A model generated the notes under the pieces. The model had not been told where the DNA came from, ran no database searches, and saw only the letters and a program-made list of their open reading frames with translations. This document shows positions 50,128-62,336 of a stretch of DNA of 64,000 bases, piece after piece. The stretch is taken from assembly GCA_029747585.1 (NCBI GenBank), contig JAPEVF010000130.1:1-64000 (forward strand), given 5' to 3'. Source of the stretch: Pleurotus djamor. Lineage: Eukaryota > Basidiomycota > Agaricomycetes > Agaricales > Pleurotaceae. How positions within the stretch are numbered: the first letter of the stretch is position 1; every line of letters begins with the position of its first letter. A program made the position numbers and the translations under genes.

Positions 50128-52940
50128 TTACCCAAAGAATTCGCCTTCGGGGATTTTGAGGAGGGGAGTTCCACGACCGTCAGCGGTGTTTTCGAAGACG
50201 GTGTTGCCCCACCAGGTCTGAACGGTGTTCAACCCGATCTCACCATTCTTGGGGTATTGGAGACTGAGAAAATGAACAATAAGGCTGAGGCTGTGGAGAG
50301 AGGGAGGTAGCGACATACATGAAGAAGATGAGAACAGCAGAGATAGCGACGCCAGCGTCAAGGGCAGCGGACAAGACGTAGTTGTACTTGGTCCACCAGG
50401 AGAAGTGACGGCGACGGATGACGTATTGGAAGATGAATCCAACGATAGCCCATGGCACGTAGTTGATAGCGGTGGCGGGAGGGATGGATCCAGTACCGGA
50501 GAAGATGACGGGGAAGCTGGTGTAGGGTCAGCAAAACAACACATGTGCGGTTAGTAGGGGAATGCTCACTTGATGTAGCGGAGGAAGCTGTTGGGCCACT
50601 TCTTGGTGGCGAAGAAGATAACGACGGGACTGACGGCACCGAGGAGGAAGAAGTATACGAGACCTAAGAAGGAAGTATTAGCATCGTCGGGTCTCCAANT
50701 GGGCANTCTAGAGGGCGACGAACCGTAGTAAATCTGTCCATAAGAGAACTGCCTAGCAGGCCCGATAACTCCCCAAACAACACTGGCAGTTCCGAAGACC
50801 TCCGTAGCAGGGCAGATGAATCCATCCTTCTGGTCGTGAGAACACATTCCTGGGACGTTGGTGAACATCCAAGCTTGGACACCAAGCTGAACGGTTCCAG
50901 CGACGACGGTAGCGATGACCTGAGCCATGAACATGGAACGAGGAGGGATCTTCATGTAGTGACCAAGCTTGAAATCGGCAGTGAAGGTAAGAGCTTGGGC
51001 CATGGTGATGTAACCCCAGGTCTTGAACATCATCATAGCGACTGGGCGACCAGGAAGGCCGTAACCGATGATGAGTTCCGTGATGACATTGAGACCAACT
51101 TGTTGATTGGTGATAGCCTGGATCATGCCGACGGGGATGACGTAGACGAAGGCAATGACCAAGGCAAGAATGAACTAGAGAAATGTGATGTAAGGTAACG
51201 ATCGCATGTAACTGATATGTGGGCAAGACGTACCCATTGAACCGGGAAGCCAACGGGCCAGCAGAGGATAGCAACGAGACCGAGAGCGAATTGGGACACT
51301 GAGGTGGTGTGAGCATGGCTGCAATATGGATGATTGCAACAAAGAATACTCACAGAAGATGATGATGTACCACCAATCCGGCACTGCGCAAAACGAAACG
51401 ACAGTGAGTTGAGGGTATTGGGTTAAGGAGTAAAAAGCCAATACCTTGAGGATATCTCGACATCAAACGAGCGTGAATATCCGGTTGCTCGGACATAGCC
51501 TTCCTCGATTGGCTCCAAATTTGCTTGCGGAAGTACAAGAAGGCGTGGGTGATGGTAGCAGTGATAGAAGCGAAGGACAGGCCGTAGGAGATGGCGAAAG
51601 TGGTGGAGAGGTAGAGAGGGCTGTAGGCGCTGTAGGCCTCCTGGTTGAAGCTAGCGTCTTCGTTGATGATACGTTGGACATCATAACGGGCGCCAGTGTT
51701 GGTGAAGGATCCACGGGAGGAGATGGGCATGTACTTGCTCTGCCAGACGTTGTTGAAGTGCAACAAAGGTGTAAGGAACCAGAAGAAGAACATGAATCCA
51801 ACGGCAATGTTGGCTTCGGCCCACCAAGGAGTAGCGAGTGGGGATCCGATGTACGCGATTTGGGCCCAATCGAAGGTGAGGAGACCCATACCCAAACCGT
51901 GGCGAGTACCGAATAACTCGTTGACAACGATGTTGTCGGGGACGATCCAGCATACCCAGCTGAAGTAGCTGAGGGCGCCGAAGAGGTAGCCAGGGAGGAC
52001 ATACCAGGCTGCCGAGGCGAGGAAGCAGTAGAAGAAGAATCGTTCACGGGAAATACCCCCACGGGTACCCACACCGGCATAGCTGGTGGAATGGAGGGTG
52101 TTGAACAAGGCGCAGGTGACCAAGTTGGCGGGCCAAATCATGGAGGGAGGTTGAACGAGGAAACGACGGGCGATACCACCGATGGAGAAACCGATGAGTT
52201 GGGTAGACATGACGATCATCCATTGGTAACCGAAGTTGTAGTTCTGGTTGTAGTAAACCCTCTGGACGGCGACGATATCAGTGGCATAAGCGGAGTAGGC
52301 ACCGACGGTAGCCTGGGGGTAACGTAAGTATCAAGGGCGTAGAGGGAGCCAGGCGAGGCTTACCATGATCGTGATCAGGACGTGCTCCTTAATAGAGAAA
52401 GGACCAGGGTTAACAGAGGCACCAAAGATCTTGATGTTGGGCATAAACCTAGCCCAGGCGCGACCGATAGGGAAGGAGAGTAGTTGGGCAACGATCTAAT
52501 AGCTCGTCAGTCTACCATTCAAGCGCGTCAAGATGTGGAAAGACTTACACCTCCGACAGTGACTGAGGGATAACGGAAGAAGAAGAACTGATTCAGACCA
52601 GGGATCAAGATGGCCCAAGCCATACCAATGACCCAAGCCCGAAGGGTTGAAACGGGGATGTCGGGATCATCTGTATTGGCGACAGCGGAACGGACCTCAG
52701 GATAAGGGGAATCATCCTCTGAGCGGAAGGTGAGCACTGTGGGGAGCCTTATGAGAGGAAGAACTCACCAAGGACACCTGCAATGGCTTCATCGCGGTCG
52801 ATGTTGGGATCATCGAACTCGGGAATGGCGATAGCCTCGGCGGTGCGGATATCAGGACCTTTTTCAGCGTCTTTCTCGCCCGAGGCGGAGTGCACAGAGT
52901 GAACACTCTTGCGATCTTCCTGGAAGTAGGTCGTCGCCAT
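50128..52940 (-). CDS. OPT-family oligopeptide transporter
   Basis: Start ATG 52940 (MATTYFQEDRKSVHSVHSAS), end at EGEFFG-stop, 50128. The cytoplasmic N-terminus leads to PEVRSAVANTDDPDIPVSTL and WVIGMAWAILIPGLNQFFFF, the conserved entry of the family. After that come ASVNPGPFSIKEHVLI with the NPG motif, the long membrane block MIVMSTQLIGFSIGGIARRF, FWFLTPLLHFNNVW, KLGHYMKIPPRSMF, and the end WGNTVFENTADGRGTPLLKI. These proteins import small peptides, glutathione-like compounds or metal chelates with protons through the plasma membrane. Several short introns are visible, one of them (about 50665-50723) holding the Ns at 50699 and 50706, so those do not touch the protein. The exact substrate cannot be told. 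Confidence 0.9.
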
Positions 52941-54183
52941 TGTAGATACGGGACGAGGAGGGGAGAGGATCCTGAGGAGCTCGACCAATCGCCCAGAGTC
53001 CTTTATGTATGCATTTCGGTGGAGTGCGAGGGGGAGCACGAGGTCACACGAGGTCCAAGGTCAGTATGATTTCCTCCCCCACAAGTCTCGCCAAGCAGGG
53101 AAGGGTAGATATCAGAACGAGCGTCTTTTCCCTAGCCTTGAGGCGAGCCTTTGATGTGTTACACCGACCGCTATCGCACCACAAGGCAAGTCGTTCTGGA
53201 CATAAAGGAGTGCTGTGGCTTTGCTAGTAGCGAAGGGGGACATGTGAAGACGGAGGAAACCGTCACAAGGCGTGACCGAAGGCGATACTAGCATGAGGAT
53301 ACTGATATCGGAGCATGTGAATGCAGATCCAGCATATGGACATGAAAACATATTGTATTGAGGGAAAACTGGTAGAGCAGGTGCTCGGACCCGGACTGCA
53401 GCTACATGTGTAGAGAGCTGCAGTTTCTTCAGCTGGATGATACGTCGGGAAAGATAAGGACGCACTAGGTCGTGTCGTGGCCACCGAGAGCATCCACAGC
53501 TGAGCCAAGCCGAATGAAACGACTTTGTAAAGCGTTCGGCCGTCGTCCCGTCGCCTTGGCGTCGGTCGGGCTCATGGTAGTCATCCCCCGACGACGGATC
53601 GCGGTACTACCTGTGGTCGACGCGATTTCGAGAGCAGCCCTGTCATCTCACCTTGACCACATGAGCATTAACATATGGTTGCATCGCATGTTGCGACTGC
53701 AAAAAGGTNCCTGAAATGTTCAAGGCTCATTGAAAGCCGGCTTCGAGGCCATGAGCCAAGGAACAGGAAATTTATCGAGGAAACATGCGCGTACCTGGGA
53801 CTTCGCTACAACGTCCTTGCAAGATATTTCGGCGCGAAAACGACACTAGCAGCTTAGCAGAGAGTATCTCAAATGACAGTCGTTTTGTTTGTATGACTCC
53901 TCAGGCAGACCTCAGGACGCACGCCGACTGAGAGGATAGGTGGTGGCGGGCGACCAGTGAAGCTAGTGAAGTCTCAGGAATTTGAAGGTTTCATGGAGAA
54001 AACAAACTTGGACCCGGCATCAGTGCTTGGCATCACGTGTCAGTCCCTCGCGGGCCCTAGGGGCGTTCAACGCTTGGGAAGCCCTAATCGGTCATCAGCC
54101 CGTTGACCAGCCAATTGTCACAAAAAGCAGTATATATTCTAGTAAGCATATACGGAAGGCACATACGGCAGGTAGGCTCCACA
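52941..54183. other. Intergenic stretch, no gene seen
   Basis: Contains the OPT promoter, with GTCACAAGGCGTGAC (53262-53276), a palindromic pair of the same half-sites as in the X/Y promoters but in inside-out order, and an N at 53709. No supported gene. Confidence 0.35.
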
Positions 54184-55117
54184 TCACATTGTAGCTCCGG
54201 CTACCAATCCAAAGGCAACTAACAAGATGGACACTGGACTCATTGCCGCGAGGAAGGAGACAGAGCCGTTACCCGCGGATGGCGAGGGCGACGCCGGAGA
54301 GCTACCGTTAGCTCCTCCTCCTGAGATAGTACTGGGTGCTCCGAATGCTTGAGCGCCGGATTCGATTGGTCCTGGGGCTGCAGTCGCAGCAGCCCCAACA
54401 CCTGAGAGCGAACCACCCCCGCCTTGCTATTATCACGATAGTTCCAGTTTAGTAGCTTGCTTGAATTTAGACGATAAATAACCTACCCCAACAGTGCCAT
54501 TGAACGCGGTAGCAGCACTAGCAAAAGCTTGGAAAGTACGATCACCAGTGGTGGGTGCGTTGATGGCACCGACCATGCCTTGCACGCAGTGTGGCGCCGG
54601 GTTCAACTGCTTGCAGTAGAACCATATGGCTACATATATGGTTCAGCGTATCATCTTTTGTCGGTATTACGGAGAAGCTTACGAGCACTAGCGTTGTTGA
54701 TGGTCAAAACCCATTCGGGGCTCTGAGAGACGTTGGACTGGGGAATAGACACCCATCCGGAGTCGAAGCCGCCTTCTAGTGGAGTGCAAGGGCTCGCAAA
54801 GGAAGACTGAGTGACAGAGTGGTTCCCTGGACTGTAACGAAGGTGAATACATAAGACAACAACGAATGAACAGTAGCTTACGCCCCAGTAAACTTGAACG
54901 TTACGGTGTCGCCCTGGCTGGCAGTCACGCTGCTCGGATTGAATTGGAATACTCCCCCTGGGGCATCAGCGGTTGCGCCGACCTGTACGACCTAAAAGAC
55001 GATCGTGTCAACGATGGGGGAAAGCGGACTGGTCAAGAAAAGGACACGAACGATGTTGTTTTGAGCTGCAGCAAAGCCAACTGACGAGATGGCGAAAACG
55101 AAAGAGATGACTCGCAT
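54184..55117 (-). CDS. Secreted cupredoxin-like protein with Ser/Gly-rich tail, probably GPI-anchored
   Basis: Start ATG 55117 (exon 1 55052-55117, signal peptide MRVISFVFAISSVGFAAAQ), stop at 54184, with five exons. The cupredoxin domain begins VVQVGATADAPGGVFQFNPS. Likely copper ligands are His in PGNHSVTQS, Cys in IWFYCKQ, His in PAPHCVQGM and the Met of that motif: a complete type 1 set. After the domain come Ala/Gly/Ser/Pro repeats (GGGANGSSPASPSPSAGNGS) and a hydrophobic end (SILLVAFGLVAGATM), the usual GPI attachment layout. Such proteins are common in basidiomycete walls; their role in electron transfer or development is unknown. Confidence 0.85.
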
Positions 55118-56580
55118 CTTTGGTCGAGGAGTGACTGGGTAAGAAAGACGATGTTTTTGGTATTGTAATGCTAAGGTATATCGCCCTTTTATGAGGCAAT
55201 TTCGCTGCCTAGCTCGGCACATCAGAATCTAGAGAATAGATTCAAGCGCGGAGCTTCGAACGTTGGAGATGGTAACGATGATTTCGTGGGTTGCATCTGA
55301 TCACATTCTGATCAGGCGCAGAAATTGCAGAGATCGAAACGCACAGTCGATGGTGCTTCCATAACAAAGAGGTAAATGTGAGATGCTGAGGAGTCGTATG
55401 AAAATAGCGTCGTAGAGGAAGGTTCTTCCATCCAATGGGGCCGGGCGAAACCAGCGCATCGCGAGAGGTGAGGTCCGTAAATGCAAAGCGAAGGGCGTGA
55501 AACCATCAGCGGAAGTCAGAGGCGCCAAAGTGCTATTCGGACCAGAAGCGAGCTTGCAGGCGTCGTGGTCTTCACAGCGTCAAGAGTAAGTTCGACATTG
55601 GTGTTGTCCTCGACCTCGGATTTGACGCTATCTTTGGTGCCATCTGCACCATGCGAGTTCCTACGGATCTATCAAACTTTACGAAGAGACAGCCAACATA
55701 AGCCACGAACCTGGCATTGTGCATGACTTCGTAGAAAGGAGGCCCTTAGAATTCTCAAGATAGCTAGAAATTTTCGTCGACTCATGGAGACCAGTGCTGA
55801 AGATTGATGAGGTGGGCTGAAAGTTATGGAGATTCGTACGCGAAACCTGAAAGGTCCTCGGTCGCGTACTATTGCTTGGTTCGTGGTCATGAACCCCCCA
55901 TCATAGAGTAAAGAGTTTGACTGATCGGAGCAGTTTTTGATTCCGTTAGATTTCAATTCTTCTTTTCTGTAGCTCGAAGCATAGAATTTTCCATCCATCA
56001 GACGCGCTTCCATGACGCATCGATGCCATTGGTGCCTCGTGCACAGCGATGTTTAAGTGAGGAAGCCATCGGCGTGCAACACTGTAAAGAGGGTCCAAAT
56101 CGTTCAAAGGCGATCGGATCAAGTGAAAGTCGTCGTTACTGACCCAGTTTGCCGCCTCTTGGACTTGACACGAGGGGGGGTGACGAGGTAGCGTTGGGGC
56201 ATAAGTAAGCTTCCGTCGAACGTTGCTCAAACGATGAGATGAAATGTTAACCAAGTCTGGTAAATATTGTGAGCAAAGGAATGGATATGGGCGGGAAGAA
56301 GATATTGAGTCAAGCATCTGAAAAAGGTCCCGCACTTACATATCCAATGAGCGCGAAATTGTCACCAGAATGGAGGAGACCAATCTCAGTTCAACTCGCA
56401 AGCGTGACGGTCTACGCGAGTAGAGGTTGGCAGCTGAACGTTAAACGTTAAACGTTGAGCGAGAGGGATTCTATGTACTAGTAGAAACTTTGAACTCACT
56501 GTTACCTATAAGATCATGGAACCAAAATCAACCAGAGTCTTCTCTCAGCGGACAAACGCCGCTGGTCCCCGGACCCCCCT
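55118..56580. other. Intergenic stretch, no gene seen
   Basis: Several overlapping short frames on both strands, the longest (129 codons, minus, 55946-56335) without recognisable features. Ends at the outer border of unit A. Confidence 0.35.
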
Positions 56581-56583
56581 GGT

Positions 56584-56880
56584 GTGAGACAGGAGCTTCA
56601 CATCACGCGACGAATCCAGGCACACTTTGCGCCATCCAGGACTCATAAAAAATCCAACAAAAATCGTTGGAAAGTCTTTATCACCTCCTCAACGGGCCGA
56701 ACGTCTACTAGGAGCTTGTGCTTGCCGCATCCAACTGCCATACTCAGCCTGGCATCTCAAAACCCCGTCTGAATCCGCTCGAGCAGCCTGGATGCCTCAA
56801 TCTCATTCCGCACGGACTCCTCATCGATTCCCTCGACGTGGTACACAGAGTCGTCCTTCGAGGATATCCTTGCCGTAGCT
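56584..56880 (-). pseudogene. Gene remnant at the outer end of unit A
   Basis: On the minus strand IDEESVRNEIEASRLLERIQ, then a stop codon where unit C has a sense codon, then VDVRPVEEV and a further stop. Counterpart of 32636-32905. The frame is broken, so the copy is dead. Confidence 0.45.
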
Positions 56881-57767
56881 TAAGCTGGAAACATGATCGT
56901 GAAAACATCCCTTGGAACGCCCATGACTTCATGGATATGCTCCCGACGTTGGAGACCAAAGGCCAGGACTTCTTCCCCAGTGTGTAGTCCTCGGCTTGTG
57001 CTGACCTTCCACGCATCGAAGGGTTGGTGGTGTCAGGTGAGTCATCAAATACTATATCTTGGGGATACTGTATTAATTGCACTATTGTAGCCAATCTGAG
57101 TCAATATGAACCCATGCAGCACGGTACCATGGTACCTCTGTGACCAGTGTATGCCATATCGAAAGCTGGAGCGAAATACATTGCTTGCTGTTGATACGAA
57201 CGTCTGCTGCGGGAACTGCCCTATCCAAAGAGTGTAGTATCCTCCTAGCTCGACCGAACGTCGGATGCGCTGCTGGCAGGCCTCTTCATTTCGACTGGGA
57301 TATCCTTCGCAGATGGCGACCAAACGATATTGGTATCAGGAAATTGCGCAAGGTTACTACATAATCATGCAGCGAGTACCTAGGATGGACCCCAGAGGAT
57401 ACTAGAGTCTAGTCCACCGCGTACTCTACGTTATCTGGACTGGACCGTGCGGCTCTAGTGAACCACTGTATCAATATCGGTCTCATGGTCGTCCTCGCAG
57501 AGCCATCTTGTGAACAGCGCGGTTGTGGTTTACCATTCTCATGCGTCGCTATTCAATGATCGTAAGGTGAGTCCCTGGGTCAAAGTGATCATGAATGCAT
57601 TTAACTTACATGAATACCCAGTTTGACGTCGCCGGAAAGGACCTGATGCATATGCCATATTTGTGTGTGGCCCCGGTTCTCTAAAATGCGTCTTTCAACA
57701 ATTCAGATATGCACGTCGTCAACAACCGAGGAGACTTCCGAGTAGCCCGGCGCTTAGATCGCTAAGT

Positions 57768-57800
57768 TGTGACGATTGCGTGACATTGATGTCACACGTG
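57768..57800 (+). promoter_or_regulatory. Shared X/Y promoter element, copy at Y-A
   Basis: TGTGAC, then a seven-base spacer, then TGACATTGATGTCACACGTG, ending 97 bases before ATG 57897. The downstream GTTTGACCATCGCGTC is also shared with Y-C. Confidence 0.6.
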
Positions 57801-57896
57801 GTTGGTGGTTTGACCATCGCGTCTAGCTTTCTCCCCCTCGCTGTACCATCCCTCCCACCACTGACTCAAAATTTTCCTCCCATCGATAACTTCGAG

Positions 57897-59698
57897 ATGC
57901 CCAGAAAGGGGACCGAGAATACTCCTCACAACTTGAACAGCGATTCCGCAGACTTCACATTTGTGCATTGGCGGCCGAACGAACAAGGCAGAAATAATTC
58001 CAATCGAGGATCGCAGACGAGTATGAACGGTTCGTATCTTTCTTCACTTGCTTCTACACATACTAAGCTTCTTCCAGGTGGTTCAAGTGCTCAAGATGGT
58101 GGTGAACATTGCGATAGCCGTGGTTCTGGTGGACCTTCAGGGAATGTGGTTAGTGGGGTTGGTAGTTCATTGTCCACCCACTCCCATCCTTCAATCCCAA
58201 CAACCTCGCTTCTCGCCAGCGCTGCTGCGTCCGCAGCTTCGTCTGGGGGGCAGAGGGACTCGGGGATATCGTTCGCCTTCTCAACATCATTGTCCTCCGG
58301 CAAGTCGAAGGCTAAGCAGGAAAAGGCCAGCTCATCCGGGAAGGCTTCAACGTCTTCCTCCCGGAGTAAGAAGCGTCGAAGAGCTGATGACGACGAGGAC
58401 GTTGTTGTCGAAAGTGGGATTGCGGGGACTTCAGAGCCAGTCCAAAATAACGCTCCCATCAGAGGTCGTCCTCGAACGACCAATCCATCAGCAAAGCGTC
58501 GTAGAGTAAAGCAGGCTGCTGTCTCATCGCAGCCTGGAGCTGAAGCTGAGGCTATGATACAAATGGCGAGCAGCTCCTCCGTTGCTCCTCCAACAAGGCG
58601 GGGTACTCGATCGGGCTCCCGGGCCGAGAACCCTTATCCGGTCATTCCGCCCTCCCTCCTCCCTCCTCCATCGCAGCCTGAAGTTGTCGACGGAGGTTCG
58701 TCTCCCTCCACAACACAAGTGGAGAGCGCCTCAAACACACATCCTCGCCGGGCTGAGAACCCTTATCCCGACCCCTTAACATTCCTGCCCCCCACGGGCA
58801 GTCGTTCAGTCGACTCAGGATCGTCTGTGCTGGGTCGGCCATTCTCTCCTTCGGCGACCTCAGGCGCTGTAATTCCTACAGTTGTGGTTGGAGCCGTTCC
58901 GGGAGCAATATCTGTTCCTTATCCTTCACCGCAATTGGCAAATGTTCCGGTAGATACGACCTCAATGGCGACCACCTCCTCCCCCAACCCTGACCCTTTT
59001 GTTCCAGTCGATCTGAGCAGGTTGCCGCTGGAGAACTTTCCAATCTTCGCACCGATGGCATTGACGCCTAACCTTGACGTTGCGCATCCTTTGCCGCATG
59101 AACTCAAGGTTCAACACCAGCGCCCGCGGTTCGAGCGCCCGCAACTTCCTTCCGCAACTCCCCAACCCAACCCGGACCTACAGCAATCCTCATTACCTTT
59201 CGCTTCGGGGCACCAGAATGCGACCCAGAACCCTGCCACGAATGTTGTCGGACATGCATCCCCTGTTCCCGGGACTCCCCCGTTATATGCGACATACCCT
59301 CCCGATGATGGTCTGGCTACTTTATTCGCGGCTCTGAATGATTGGTTTAACAAACTCCCCCTTCCGACGACCCAGTCGCTTCTCTCTGGCAATGACCCAA
59401 CGCCAGCTCAAGAGGATGCTGGTAATCATAGTGCCACCATCAACTCGTCGCAGTTGCCCTTGCCAACTGTAAGTCAAGAGAATTCACGACCAGTCAGTAG
59501 CTCCTTGTCCTTCTCTGTCCTACTTTGTCCGTGTTGACTCATATCTCTGCCTCGTTTTAGATGACGAACGCGACAGTTGCGCGACAAGGGACTCGGAGTC
59601 AAGTTCCCCCTCCCGTAGTGTCAAACCCGCGGGACTCCGAGGACTCTTTTCGAGTCGCCTATCACGAACACCATACTCGGGATAACCTTCCGAAATGA
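57897..59698 (+). CDS. Y-A: AT-hook protein of the Y family, the intact copy
   Basis: Exons 57897-58029, 58078-59492 and 59561-59698 give 561 residues. The first intron is 48 bases with a TACTAAG branch site and does not change the frame, so the longer open frame through it is misleading; Y-C and Y-B have the same intron with stops. Domains: FTFVHWRPNE near 20; Ser-rich to 130; SKKRRRADDDED about 140-152; AT-hook PIRGRPR about 171-177 followed by SAKRRRVKQ; two ENPYPV units (RAENPYPVIPPS, RAENPYPDPL); a segment PDPFVPVDLSRLPLENFPIF; a Pro/Gln-rich end; and a last exon TNATVARQGTRSQVPPP. It likely binds AT-rich DNA in the nucleus; target and process are unknown. The start is ATG 57897, the only one close to the promoter element that fits Y-B. 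Confidence 0.7.
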
Positions 59699-60189
59699 GC
59701 TTTCACAAATTTCATTGGTCAATTTCACGTTCTCTCTCTTCGACTCTTCGACTCCTCCCTCCTCGTCTTTGAATTATCGTTATTCCTCCTTTCTCTATTT
59801 TTCTGCTGCCTATCATTCTTTCTCCGCGGACTTGTTGGATGTGTGACTCGTGTTGTTATTATACTGGTGTACTCCGAGTCCTGGGCTTTGTGTTAGTACA
59901 CGGAGGATTCATCTTTTCCACCCGTCGATCCATACGATAACTGTACAGGTTATCCTCCTTGATCGTCTCTATCTGGTATTTTCCCTTTTCTCACCTTGTT
60001 GTGGGACATCTCTATTGCATATCTACATACTCAGTGTTCCCTCACATATAATGACTTCTGTAGCATCTTAGATACTCCCCAATGTAATACCGCTGCTGAA
60101 GGCGTCGTGTACTCCATAAATCAGGACTCATTCGTAGTTGAACGCTTTCGTGCTGGGAATTTCGGACGCTGACCGTGATTGGCTAGCCT

Positions 60190-60420
60190 GAGCTAAATTG
60201 CGAAATGATTCAAGTTCTCACGTCTTACAATCCTCCTCCCATGAAGAATGCGTTGCCTCCCCATCGCGCTGGACTTTTCGTGTGGCTTGGTGGACTTTTT
60301 CGAGAAGAAGAGCGGGAAAGTCGACTCCGACTGTAGCCTCAAACTCTCAGGGCCGGTGCTTAGTGCTGTCGACCCATCTTAGCTGTGCCGCGCGACCCTA
60401 CCCCATTGCTGCAATTTGAG
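60190..60420 (-). pseudogene. Gene remnant at the inner end of unit A
   Basis: Minus-strand frame ATVGVDFPALLLEKVHQATR matches the unit C remnant (EVTVGVEFPALLLEEVRQAA). A TGA just before it breaks the copy. Confidence 0.4.
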
Positions 60421-60665
60421 TACCTCAGAGGCTGGGCTTTTGCTGGACCTCTTATGCTATCCCCTCAGCCTTGTTCCTATCGGTCAGTGCTGACCTAGTC
60501 GGGCTCGAATCTTTGAATCTTTTGTTCGTGTCCTTGTGTCATTGATGTTCAGATCCCTGTTTACTTTCCGGTGTGCCAGCTACGTCTCATACCCACAACT
60601 ACCATGATTATATTTGTACTAATCATATTGATTACTTAACGTCAGTTCTGTGTATCATTATAGTG

Positions 60666-61393
60666 ATGCTACTCTACTCTAATCCAGCGCATTGAGCAAC
60701 AGAGCGCCGCGGACGAGGGAATTGAGAGTAGCCTCGTCCTGCTTGTCAATCCACTCCTGGGCAGCCAGTTCAGCCACCTGGTCGACCTCATCAACACTGC
60801 GCTTCGCGCCAGGCTTCAATTTCTCAGCGTGGTGTGCGACGTTGGTCTTGATCACATCCGTCGCAGCCTCCTTGAGAGCGGTCTTGCCCACCTCCAAAGC
60901 ATGTGCTCCAACCTCCTTGAGAGCATCTGTGACACCTGCGTCGTCAGCAGCTTTTTTGATAGAGGTGCCAACGCTCTTGATCTTGTCCAAGATTTTTCCG
61001 TCGGTTCCGTCGACTTCATCGAGGAAGCCTTGGAAAGCGTTCTCAAGGAGGGTGTCCAATTCGCCGGTCTGCTTGAGGTGGTTGATGAGCTCGGCGTCAG
61101 AGGTCGCAGGGCGAGCGACAACGGCGGCGGCGATGGCGAAGAGAACAAAGGCAGGACGCATGGTCGACTCTGGAATTCAGTCCGTGAGTACTTGAGTAGG
61201 TAACGGTGTACGAAGTAGGAAAAGCTCACGAGATGAAGCAATTGAACGGCTGAAGAAGAAGGGTTTGTCACTGTCTGACTCGGTGACTGATGGAAAGAGG
61301 TAGGTTGCTTACTGTTGAATTGACCGAGGGATGCTGAGGAGCTGTGGATGTAATTTCTCCAGATCTTATATAAACTCCGTACCCGTGCAGACG
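60666..61393 (-). repeat. Left arm of an inverted repeat carrying a secreted-protein gene
   Basis: About 0.73 kb, matching 62337-63061 in reverse orientation. Identity is very high over the coding part, falls in the leader and is still clear at the TATA region. Confidence 0.85.
60679..61161 (-). CDS. Small secreted cysteine-free protein, left copy
   Basis: Intronless coding frame of 160 residues. Signal peptide 1-16 (MRPAFVLFAIAAAVVA), then long amphipathic helices (AELINHLKQTGELDTLLENA; ALKEVGAHALEVGKTALKEA), a possible Kex2 site (KPGAKR at 116-121) and a helical end. There is no cysteine, which is unusual for a small secreted fungal protein. The alternating Lys/Glu pattern suggests helical bundles or lipid contact. 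Differs from the right copy only at residues 58 (Leu/Phe) and 66 (Thr/Ser). A TATATAA lies some 200 bases upstream on the minus strand, so the leader is long and may hold an intron. Function unknown. Confidence 0.8.
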   Translation of the reverse strand: MRPAFVLFAIAAAVVARPATSDAELINHLKQTGELDTLLENAFQGFLDEVDGTDGKILDKIKSVGTSIKKAADDAGVTDALKEVGAHALEVGKTALKEAATDVIKTNVAHHAEKLKPGAKRSVDEVDQVAELAAQEWIDKQDEATLNSLVRGALLLNALD

Positions 61394-62336
61394 GAGTTCC
61401 AGAGTCCAGATACGCAGCTCAAGAGCACCAAGTGTCACTAAATAGCATATAGGCCTTGACGTCGGCAGTCGAATGTCAGCTACTGTTTACTCTGACATGA
61501 AAAAGCTGGAACTAAGGTTTAGAACGGAGAGGCTCATGGTCACTACGCTTTGAAAGTTCAGAGTAGAGGTACCTTCGAGACGGCGAGTAGGAATATTGTG
61601 AGGTTACCTCTAGAGTACAACGTGCGAGTGCACGTCGAGGTTCAGATTCCTGACTACTGAGTCATGATGCGTAACTAGTAACTGGTGACCCCTAAGACAC
61701 GACGTAGTAAGTAAGTAGTTGACATGTAGTCAGGGCTAGCGATGTGACGTAGGTCGAAGGGGCTGAAGGCGTGCTTGGTACTGACGCCGTCTAGGTTGAG
61801 GGGTGGTAAGTTTGAAGGCGCGAGTTACTTAGAGCTAGTCGGTACTAGCATGTTTCCAGGCACCGTTTCCTATACTCTCCTCTTTGCTCCTAAAGACAAG
61901 AAGTCACAACTCAAAACTTGGATATCGCGCAACGTAGTCTTGGGAACGTTTCTGGTGACTTGAAGCCTCGTTGAGGACACGCACTGTGCGTGAGTACCCA
62001 CGACTAAAGCTCCTTGGTATTGACTTCATTCCACGCGCCAGATGTCAGTTGTCCAACATGGTAGGTACTATATCCTAGAGGACTTCGTATGATGCTTTTG
62101 TCTCATTTGCGACAGGCCTCCTGGTGCTATGTGAATGCGAGAAAAGATGAGGCGAATCAAGGTCAAAATTGACTCTTCGAAGCCAAAGCAAGTAGCCAAA
62201 ATCGAATGTCTAAATTTTAGTTTCTTCGTGTCAAAACGGACAGTAGTTGACACACGGGCGACGTACAGCTCAAGCTCAAGGCTTACCTGCACGCTACTCA
62301 ATGGGACTTGGGTGTCTTACTCTGACTTTGGAATAC
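61394..62336. other. Spacer between the two divergent secreted-protein genes
   Basis: About 0.94 kb without a gene, a shared bidirectional promoter region by position. Its left edge contains copy 2 of the 45-base dispersed repeat (61399-61443). Confidence 0.5.

Larger units (their letters stand above)
56580..60450. repeat. Segmental duplication unit A (inverted relative to B and C)
   Basis: Reverse-oriented match to unit C over its whole length, including intron positions, promoter palindrome, 3' UTR and the terminal remnant. It also matches unit B over its outer 3 kb. Confidence 0.75.

Noticed and set aside
57663..57896. Extension of Y-A upstream to an ATG at 57663
   Set aside because: It would cross the promoter element, and this part is not conserved as protein in Y-B or Y-C.
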